This document shows positions 8,827-16,026 of a DNA stretch of 16,690 nucleotides, piece after piece (position 1 is the stretch's first letter; each line of letters starts with the position of its first letter). The stretch covers positions 1-16,690 of the forward strand of contig JALLAP010000251.1 of the NCBI GenBank assembly GCA_036939355.1. The letters run 5' to 3'. This DNA is from Thalassiosira profunda (lineage: Eukaryota; Bacillariophyta; Thalassiosirophyceae; Thalassiosirales; Thalassiosiraceae). The position numbers and the translations under genes are program-made. The notes beneath the pieces were generated by a model. The model did not search any database. It had not been told where the DNA came from and saw only the letters and a list, made by a program, of their open reading frames with translations.

Positions 8827-11250
8827 ATGTCCGCCGACGAGCTGGGCCTCGAGATCGACGACGCCGTCCTGGGCTTCTCCTCCGTCCGCGACGAGGCCTC
8901 CGTGGCCCCCCTCCCCGATGAGGACTCCGCCGCGCCCGCGGCCGCCGCCCCCTCCAAGAAGAAGTGGATCAAGCTCGGCATCGTCGGGGCCGCGGCCTTC
9001 GCCCTCGTCGTCGGCCTCGCGGTCGGGGTGAGCTCCAACACCGACGACCGCAACGTCTCCGCGAGCCGGGCCGGCAACATGGACCTCGAGGTGCTCGAGG
9101 TGTGCCTTGCGGAGTATTACGCCGACCGGTGCTCCAAGAGCGGCAAGTCCGGCGGCTCCAAGGGATCCAAGGGCGACATGAGCTACAGCAAGTCCGCCAA
9201 GAGCAAGAGTAGCAAGTCGGAGACTTCGACCCCCACCGGGAGCCCCATTGAGGAGGAGGTGGACAACCGCACGCCGCAGCCCACGTACGAGCCCACCTCC
9301 GGGGGAACGGACACGGTGGCGAAAGACGCCACTTCCGGGCCCTTCATGCGCCGGGTGCTCGGCGGCAAGCGTGCGGAGCAGCGACTGGCGGTCCCTTCCC
9401 CCCAGGATGAGAGGGTGAGTGTGCAGTGTGTGTCGAACATGTTGCACATGTCATGTGCCTGCGGCCGGCGCTGCCCGTGCTTGGAGGGTGCTGTTGTGAA
9501 CAATTGGTGATATTTGTCGGTCACGGATTGTACACTTGCAACCTTGCATCACATGTCGACACCGCGTGGACCTCGTCGCCTTGATATTCCCTATTCCAAC
9601 CACTGTTAGCTGACCTCTGACCTTGCCTTTGTGCCCAACACCTTCCCTCGGCAGAAACTGGAGGATCCTATGAGCTGTGAACACATCCTCGAGAAGTACT
9701 GGGGATCCAAGGGCTCCAAGAGTGGTGACGGCTCCGCCAAGAGCGGCAAGAGCGACATGTCCTACAGCCCCAAGGGATCCAAGAGCGACATGTCCTACTC
9801 CAGCAAGGGATCCAAGAGCGGCGACTGCGAGGACATGAGCATGGACACGGGAAAGTCGGGCAAGGGCAAGAGCGAGAAGGATATGAGCATGAGCAAGTCG
9901 GGCAAGAGCAAGTCCTCGCCGAAGCCCACGCCCCCACCGGTCGTTGCACCCACGCCGCCTCCGGTTGAACCTCCCACGCCGCCTCCCGTCGATCCTCCCA
10001 CGCCGCCTCCCGTCAATCCTCCCACGCCGCCTCCGGTCGATCCTCCCACGCCGCCTCCGGTCGATCCTCCCACGCCGCCTCCCGTCGATCCTCCCACGCC
10101 GCCTCCCGTCGATCCTCCCACGCCGCCTCCCGTCGATCCTCCCTGCACGGGCACGGCCGAGGGTGAATCTTGTCTTGAGGATGGTAGCGTTGATATCACC
10201 AACGGAGGGTGTGATTTCTCCTCGCGCGTCTTTGGCACAATTTCCTACGGAGAGTCCATCTGTGGCACCCTCTCTACCTATTTGTTTGGGTTTGAGACCC
10301 TCGCTGACACCGACTGGTTCTTGTTCTCGCACCGTGGCGGCCCCATCGAAGCTACGCTGGAAGCAACCTTTTCAAGTGGCGTCAGCATTGTCAGAGATCC
10401 GTTCGGGATCGACAGCTGCATCGTTCCAGTGTTTGCTGGTTCTGCCGGAATTATCAATGCAACCAATGGCGACACTTCTGCCACCGCGTCTGCTGACCTC
10501 CCGCCCGGAGATTATGCTGTGTTTGTGCGCACTTTGGACGTCACTGGTTTCCCCTGCGACGAGGGTCCACACAAGTACAGGGTCACGCTCGGTACTGCCT
10601 TGCCATGCACCGATGAGGGCGAAACGTGTCTTGAGGATGGTAGCGTTGATGACACCAACGGAGGGTGCTTTTCCTCCCCGCCCGTCTTTGGCAGCATTGC
10701 TGATGGAGAATCAGTCTGCGGGATCAGCTCTACCTACGACGTTACTTTCGATCCTGAGCTAGCTGGCTTCAGCGACTGGGACTGGTACGAGTTCTCGCAC
10801 GCTGGAGGCCCAGTCGAAGCAACGCTGCAGGCTGGCTTCTCAAGCTTTGTGGTTTTTGCTACTCACAGTGGTTGTCCTGCCGAGAATATCACCGAGTTCG
10901 TGGATACTATCTTTCCTTTCTTCGACAGTGCAACTGTTACTGCTGATCTTGCAGCGGGTGATTACGTTGTGGTTGTGGGACCCAATGTTATTTGCGATCC
11001 TGATCCAATGGGTCCATCGGACTGTGATCTTCTTCCGTGTGGGAGTGTTTTCGATGGGTACAGGCTTACGCTCTGTACCGGTGACAACTGTGGTGGAGTG
11101 GCCGAGTCTGTGGACGAAGCGCCAAACTCTGGGACGCTTCTCTGCCTCTCTAACAATGCCTCTGGCTGCGATGGAGCGGCTGAGTCTGCGACGAGCGAAG
11201 TTGCAGGGAGTTCAGCCTTGGTACACACTCTCTCCAATCGCATCCCCTGA
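8827..11250 (+). CDS. Type II membrane protein with silaffin-like Lys/Ser tracts, proline stalk and two beta-sandwich-like repeats (2 exons)
   Basis: Exons 8827-9414 and 9655-11250 join in phase 0 to 727 residues. The ATG at 8827 has CAACCATG context and opens an acidic cytosolic tail. KKKW precedes one membrane helix (about 48-68, IKLGIVGAAAFALVVGLAV) and no cleavable signal is seen, so the bulk should face outward or into a lumen. Residues about 90-140 and 205-286 are Ser/Lys/Gly tracts (KSGKSGGSKGSK, KSDMSYS repeated). Residues 287-358 are nine PTPPPVDP units. Then come two related domains starting CTGTAEGESC (about 359) and CTDEGETC (about 514). Both have LEDGSVD-TNGGC, a DTDWF or DWDWYEFSH strand, GGP(I/V)EATL and GDY(A/V)VxV, resembling bacterial PPC-type domains. 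A role in the silicified wall or vesicle is inferred from silaffin-like composition and is not proven. Confidence 0.85.
9415..9654 (+). other. 240-nt intron of the SKSGK gene, longest in the window
   Basis: The donor is AGG followed by GTGAGT at 9415 and the acceptor is CCTCGGCAG ending at 9654. The intron carries CTGAC, a good branch-point match, about 40 nt before the acceptor. It separates the membrane anchor and first Lys/Ser tract from the second tract, proline stalk and repeat domains. Confidence 0.8.
9925..10140 (+). repeat. 24-nt minisatellite, nine units, encoding PTPPPVDP
   Basis: Nine uninterrupted 24-nt units encode the proline stalk. The first two are diverged (VVA and VEP in place of VDP) and the fourth has VNP. 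Units 5-6 share CCTCCGGTC and units 7-9 share CCTCCCGTC, so neighbours are most alike, as expected from slippage or unequal exchange. All changes keep the reading frame. Confidence 0.9.
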
Positions 11251-11540
11251 GAGATGCTTTGTACTCAGGGGTGCTGTGTTTTCCAAGAAGCGAGGAGCTC
11301 AAGAAAGCCTTCAGTGTGTGTTTCATGGTAGTGTGCGGTTAGGAGCTTCTGTGTAGCCACGGAGCAAGTGGTTCCTGTTAAGTTGATGCCTTTGTCTTTA
11401 ATGGATACAATAATGTTGATGTTGGTGTGCTGATTACATTCTCTGTCAGTTTAGGTTACACGCAACTTCTACTCTTCTAAACCATGCTCAGCAGTTCATA
11501 GATTGGTGAATGCCAGCTGCATACCTAAACGTCCCGAGCA
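11251..11540. other. Convergent intergenic region
   Basis: These 290 bp lie between the stop of the SKSGK gene (+) and the stop of the EHD-like GTPase gene (-). No gene is seen. The last 34 bp (11507-11540) belong to the direct repeat shared with 8145-8178, so the duplicated segment reached past the GTPase stop codon. Confidence 0.5.
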
Positions 11541-11908
11541 TTACAATTCCAGTCCCAGCCAATGCCAATTGTACGCCCGCGGCTCCACGTGCAAATTCAG
11601 ATCCTCGTGGATGAGCCGATCGCAAATCTTCAATCGCCGCAAGGCAGTCAGCCCCGTCATCTTGTCCCGATGCCGAAGCAAATTCTCCTTCATCTTCTTC
11701 TTTCGATTGTCATGCACCGTCTGATTCACGCTCTTTATCTTCGCTCGCAATCGCAATACGTCCTCTTGGAACTGATCCGCAAACAGAGTGTTGTTCTCGT
11801 GGACCTTCGTCGTGTACATTTCCGACAGTATCTCCTGCCCCGTGCTCATTTTGGCGTATTGCTGATTGAGGAAGGACATGTCGACGTGATCCTGCGTGTA
11901 GCGATTGT
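11507..11908 (+). repeat. Right copy of the ~0.4 kb direct repeat (3' end of GTPase gene)
   Basis: This is the intact copy, running from just past the GTPase stop up to the codons for YNRYTQ. The homologous copy at 8145-8516 lacks 51 bp found here at 11721-11771. Confidence 0.85.
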
Positions 11909-13266
11909 AGATCAGCTCGTAGTTCGTGCCCCTGGCCTTGTTGCGGAAGAATTCGGCAAAGTCGTCCTCGATTTTGCCGTGGTTGAGGTCCCATACCACG
12001 TACGTGAAATCGACCTTGTCGATCAATTGGTGAAAAAACGTTTCGTACACGCAATCCGATCCGTACTCGGACTGCCACCCAATGGTATCGAAGAAGACGA
12101 AGTCCCCAAATTCCTGATTGGTATCTGCCACGTCCAAGACATTGGTCATGGCCTCTCCCCCGCACCGCGATCGCACCACCTGATTGACGTGCTCCATAAT
12201 CTCGCAATGCTTCCTCCGCTCGTAATCGTCGCTCTGGATCGGGTCCGAATACGGCGCCCCGGCCGCGATGCACACAAACTTGTCCGTCGTGGGCGGCGGG
12301 GCGCTCTGGGCGGTGCTGTAGCTCTTCCCCAGCAGGGCGTTCATCAGATACGTCTTCCCCGTGGACCAGCTCCCGGCGAAGGCGACGCGGACCCGTCCCG
12401 AGCAGTAATTGGCGTTCGTTTGGGCGGTCGCGAAGCCCCGCATGGCGTAGTTGTACCGGCAGCACAGCAGCGCCGATTTTTGCGACGCGGGCGCGGACAG
12501 AAACAGGGCCAATTTGCCCATCAACGACAATCCCTCCGCGCCCCCCGGCGCGAGGCAGTGGAGGGGCGTGAAGTAGGGGGTCAAGTGCAGCCCCAGCAGA
12601 AACGCGTACCCGCCCACCAACAGCACGTGAATTGTGTTCTTGAACGGCGGGGGATTCCACTGATTGCTCGCGTTCTTCGTCACGGGGTGGACGATAAAGA
12701 ATCTTAATATCGATCCCTGGTAGGGCCGGAGGGAGGCGGCGACCGACGCGCTTTGCAATTCCTCCCGCACCCGCCGGTAATTGTTGCGCCAAGTCGAGAG
12801 GTGGTAATACAGGAGCGTCGACCAGAGAAGAACAAATGGGATTTCGTGCGCGGCGAGGAAGGCCACCTCCGAGTAGTGCAGGTAGAAGACTGGAATAGAA
12901 TGTAGAAGGGATAAGATGTGAGATGTGAGCGAGGATGCACTGAGATCACAGACGAATAAGACGAAAGAGGTCGGAGATAAGACGTACCTCCGATGGCGCA
13001 CGTGGCCCCCGAGAACAAATGCAGCTACACATTGATGCAATGAATGATGGCAGGTGAGTGAGCATGCAATCAAAGCGTGATTTGCAGCGAAACATCAAAA
13101 TCACATCCATGCATCTCACCTTCTCGATCCAGTCCGTCGTGACGACCCAGTTCACCAAGAACAGCACGTACGACAATAGCGCCAAAAAGGTCGCCACCTC
13201 GACGTTCTCCCGCACGATCCGGGGGAGGATCGGCTGGAGGAAGGGGGAGGACAGGAGGCCGGCCAT
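11541..13266 (-). CDS. Membrane-anchored EHD/dynamin-like GTPase (3 exons)
   Basis: Minus-strand exons 13266-13120, 13024-12988 and 12889-11541 join in frame to 510 residues. The start at 13266 gives [10 protein letters not shown] and all splice sites are GT-AG. Hydrophobic segments near 24-44, 70-90 and 147-170 suggest several membrane passes before the GTPase domain. The P-loop is GSWSTGKT (234-241), switch I is PTTDKF (261-266) and G3 is DTIGW (329-333). These match the EHD pattern [35 protein letters not shown] (354-372) aligns with the EHD strand VDRIILLFD, helix DEF. The usual G4 NKxD appears as NRYT (390-393), so base recognition may be altered. The C-terminus (about 410-510) is a basic helical stretch; no EH domain is present. 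It probably bends or tethers membranes, by family analogy. Its 3' end has a broken copy at 8145-8516. Confidence 0.8.
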
Positions 13267-13607
13267 ATTGTTGTTGGCGCGGTGCGTCTGATGCTGATGT
13301 GTGTTCGTCGGTGCACCTTCCCAGAGAGGGCGTGGATAAGAAGATGCGAGGCTCTTCTGGTTGCCAAACGAACGATAGGGAGCCGTTGGCGGACCCCTCG
13401 CCGGGCGCGCGGGGCTTGGAGTGGACTGTTGGGAGCCGCCGTGGACGAGGGCCGCGGCGGAAGGGGCGGGCGGCCGGGGCGAGGTTGGTTGTTGGTTGGA
13501 GGGTGTTGGTAGCTGGGGGAGGGACGGACGGATGAAGCTCAGATCGACAGCACCTCCTCCTCCTCCTCCTCCTCCTCCTCCCCGCCCGGCGTTGCCCCCC
13601 TCCCCTC
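13267..13607. promoter_or_regulatory. Divergent promoter region between GTPase and HCF101-like genes
   Basis: These 341 bp should hold the start sites of both divergent genes. They are GC-rich with a G/T-rich tract near 13483-13515 and end in a CCT microsatellite and C-rich leader before the ATG at 13608. An ATG at 13532 opens a frame through the CCT repeat that overlaps the main gene in another frame; it could be an upstream ORF if transcription starts before it. No TATA box was recognised. Confidence 0.4.
13553..13580 (+). repeat. CCT trinucleotide microsatellite
   Basis: About nine uninterrupted CCT units lie 28-55 bp upstream of the HCF101-like start codon. Pyrimidine-rich tracts near a start are common in leaders; the length of this one is likely to vary between strains. 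Confidence 0.9.
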
Positions 13608-15725
13608 ATGGCGTCGGTGCCCTTGGAGCGGCTGCGGAGGCTCGCCGCGAGGAGCCGGGGATTCCATCACCTCAGCCTGAGCCAAAATGGCCGGCCAGCG
13701 ACGTTGTCTGCGGGCGTCGCCCGCCTGCACTCACATGATGTGTTGCAATGTCGACGCGGCCCATCACCATCACCATCGCCATCGCTTCACGTGCCCCGCG
13801 GCCGCCGCGAGCCCAGCCGCCGGGGATTGGCCACCTCCGCCTCAAAGAGCGCACCGCTCGCGTTTCATTTTGGCAATGGCGACAACGAATCTGGAGAGAG
13901 GATATCCCTGTCGAATCTCACTTCGCGCCAATCGGCCGAGCTGGAGGACGCACTGTTTGCCCGGATCAATGGCGCAGACGACGGGCGATTGGTGGATCCC
14001 ATCCTTGGCAAGTCCGTCGGGAGGAAGGGGCTCGATTGGATCCGATCGGTGGCCCTTCCGTCGTCGTCGTTGGCTGGTGGTGAAATGATGGGAGAGGAGG
14101 GCGACGACAAAAGAGAGTGCATTGCGGTGACCATCCAGCCGCCGACGCTGCTGCACCCCGCGCTGGACGGCGTGGCCTCCAACATTGCAAAATTGGTGCA
14201 GGAGGAGACGGCCTCCCTGATCGACCAGCGACCAGAGTGGTTTGCAAAGAGAGACAATCCACACGGCATCGACCCGGAGCAAATCGGCGTGACAATCCGC
14301 ATCGCGCCCCAACCCACCGCCCAATCCTCCCATGCCAACCAATCCATCGCCCACCAGGGCCCGGCCCTCCAACACATATCCCACTTCCTCGCCGTCCACA
14401 GCTGCAAGGGCGGCGTCGGCAAGTCCACCGTCGCGGCCAACCTCGCCTACGCCCTGTCCGCGCGCGGGGGCCGCGTCGGCCTGGCGGATTTGGACGTGTA
14501 CGGCCCCTCCCTCCCCATATTGGTCCAGCCCGACGATCCCACGGTCAGACAGTCCCCTCCCGCACTGGGGAGCGGGATGGTCGAACCCATAGGCCACAGG
14601 GGGGTCAAGCTCATGAGCCTGGGGTACGTCTCGCCCGACAGCGGGGTGCCGGGGAGCGGGCCCGGGGGTGACGCGGCGGTATTGCGCGGCCCCATGGCGG
14701 GACGGGTGGTGGCCCAGCTCCTCAAGGGAACCAACTGGGGACACCTGGACGTGCTCGTGTTGGACCTGCCGCCGGGGACGGGCGACGTGCAGTTGGAGGT
14801 GTGCCAGTCCCTCTCATTGTCGGGGGCGGTGGCCGTGTCGACGCCCAGCGCGCTGGCGTGGGCCGATGTCAAAAAGGGGGTGCGCATGTTCGGCGAGATG
14901 GGCGTGCCGACGGTGGCGGTGGTGGAGAACATGGCGTACTTTGTGTGCGAGGGGGGCGGGCGGCACTATCCGTTCGGAAAGTCGCATTCGCTGGTGGAGG
15001 GAGGGGGCGAGGAGGCAACGGAGTCGGCGGCGAGCCAGTTTTTGCCCGGCCCGTCGCACGTGTTCCACCTTCCCATATCAGAGACGGTGAACGAGGCAAA
15101 CGATGCGGGCACCCCGTTGTGCTGCGATGGATCCGAGGCGAGCGGCGCCGAGGAGGAGCTGGAGACCTTTTCCAAGCTGGCCGATGCCGTATCGACCGAT
15201 TTGCTGCTGCTCCAGCACAAGATGACCCCGCTGTCGGTGCAAGGGACAAACGCTCGCAGCGGCGGTAGAAACGACAACACACTAGTAGTGGCGCTGGACG
15301 AAGCGGGAGACTTGGAGTTCGACGTCCCGTTCACCCAGTTGAGCGTGGACAATGGGCACAGGACGTTCGCGGTCCGATTGTTCTCGAACGAGGGCGGATA
15401 TCAAAAGAACATTGCGGGGAGGGAGTTGCGAATACGAGATCCGAGAACCGGAGAAGTGGACGCGTCGGCCGAAGAGAGCATCGGCAACGCGACTGTTCAG
15501 AGCGGATGCGGTGGCAGCGCCGGCAGCAAACTATCGTCCATGGTGGAGCATCACACGGCAAATGGTGAAGCCAATGCAGGCGAGAAGGACGGACTGTTTC
15601 CGGCAAAGGTTACGAAGAAGGGAAATTATGGCTATGAGGTCGAATGGGCCGACGGGTCGACGATAATATACTCGTTGCTGGCGATTGCCAAGGCCGCCGG
15701 AGGGAAACCGCTGGAAAGCAGATAG
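13608..15725 (+). CDS. HCF101: HCF101-type Mrp/NBP35-family P-loop ATPase, probable mitochondrial Fe-S carrier
   Basis: This intronless frame gives 705 residues. HCF101 proteins carry [4Fe-4S] clusters to target proteins. The domain order is that of HCF101. An MIP18/DUF59-like region (about 105-235) comes first. Then the Mrp ATPase has the deviant Walker A SCKGGVGKST (C266-T274, Lys267 and Lys272), DLDVYGPSLP, LRGPM, and Walker B LDLPPGTGD (Asp386). ENMAYF and HYPFG follow. The C-terminus is DUF971-like, ending GNYGYEVEWADGSTIIY, close to plant HCF101 GNYAVSITWPDG. The CPxC pair of bacterial Mrp and IND1 is absent (CEGGG), as in HCF101. The first ~85 residues are Arg/Ser-rich (MASVPLERLRRLAARSRGF, RRGLATSAS), resembling a mitochondrial presequence, with no signal peptide or ASAFAP motif of diatom plastid import. 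It is longer than plant HCF101 through its N-terminus and loops. Confidence 0.88.
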   Translation: MASVPLERLRRLAARSRGFHHLSLSQNGRPATLSAGVARLHSHDVLQCRRGPSPSPSPSLHVPRGRREPSRRGLATSASKSAPLAFHFGNGDNESGERISLSNLTSRQSAELEDALFARINGADDGRLVDPILGKSVGRKGLDWIRSVALPSSSLAGGEMMGEEGDDKRECIAVTIQPPTLLHPALDGVASNIAKLVQEETASLIDQRPEWFAKRDNPHGIDPEQIGVTIRIAPQPTAQSSHANQSIAHQGPALQHISHFLAVHSCKGGVGKSTVAANLAYALSARGGRVGLADLDVYGPSLPILVQPDDPTVRQSPPALGSGMVEPIGHRGVKLMSLGYVSPDSGVPGSGPGGDAAVLRGPMAGRVVAQLLKGTNWGHLDVLVLDLPPGTGDVQLEVCQSLSLSGAVAVSTPSALAWADVKKGVRMFGEMGVPTVAVVENMAYFVCEGGGRHYPFGKSHSLVEGGGEEATESAASQFLPGPSHVFHLPISETVNEANDAGTPLCCDGSEASGAEEELETFSKLADAVSTDLLLLQHKMTPLSVQGTNARSGGRNDNTLVVALDEAGDLEFDVPFTQLSVDNGHRTFAVRLFSNEGGYQKNIAGRELRIRDPRTGEVDASAEESIGNATVQSGCGGSAGSKLSSMVEHHTANGEANAGEKDGLFPAKVTKKGNYGYEVEWADGSTIIYSLLAIAKAAGGKPLESR

Positions 15726-16026
15726 TAGTTTGCCTCGGTAAAGGAGGCTCTTGGCAAGTTTTGTCTGGGGGATCCGCTCGTCCCACAGAGTGTCTCTGCA
15801 CCTCGCTTGGATACCTATTCCCGCATCTCTAGCCATGTCTCTCCAATGGCAACGCAAAACAAGCATCATTGAGCCTGGTGTAAGGATACATTCTCTCCGG
15901 AAGAGATCCGGGGATGGTGGCTGAACATTGACAATGCAGCGACCTACGACGCCGCACCAATGCCCGGCATATCCTGGGGGGGAACCAGGTACGACTTTCG
16001 TTTGGGACTCGTCCGCGACCAGACAT
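15726..16026. other. Convergent intergenic region after the HCF101-like gene
   Basis: These 301 bp follow the HCF101-like stop. A minus-strand open frame runs through them and into the HCF101-like gene, but its peptide (rich in Arg, Cys and Pro, no repeat pattern) is unlike the LRR-like protein upstream. I read it as the 3' UTR of both genes. No other feature is seen. Confidence 0.45.

Noticed and set aside
9451..10332. Minus-strand frames with RGRIDGRR or GGSTGGGVG repeats opposite the SKSGK gene
   Set aside because: These are the antisense readings of the 24-bp PTPPPVDP minisatellite and Lys/Ser codons; the plus strand has the membrane anchor, correct splice sites and recognisable domains.
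9655..11250. Interpreting the PPC-like domains as part of a protease or lectin
   Set aside because: No catalytic motif is visible anywhere in the protein, and no lectin signature was recognised.
8145..11908. Gene at 8827-11250 as a transposon with terminal direct repeats
   Set aside because: The repeats are GTPase coding sequence, there is no transposase, integrase or reverse transcriptase between them, and the gene has an intron and host-like codon use.
13421..13738. Poly-proline frame through the CCT repeat upstream of the HCF101-like start
   Set aside because: Low complexity from a microsatellite, ending out of frame inside the main gene; at most an upstream ORF.
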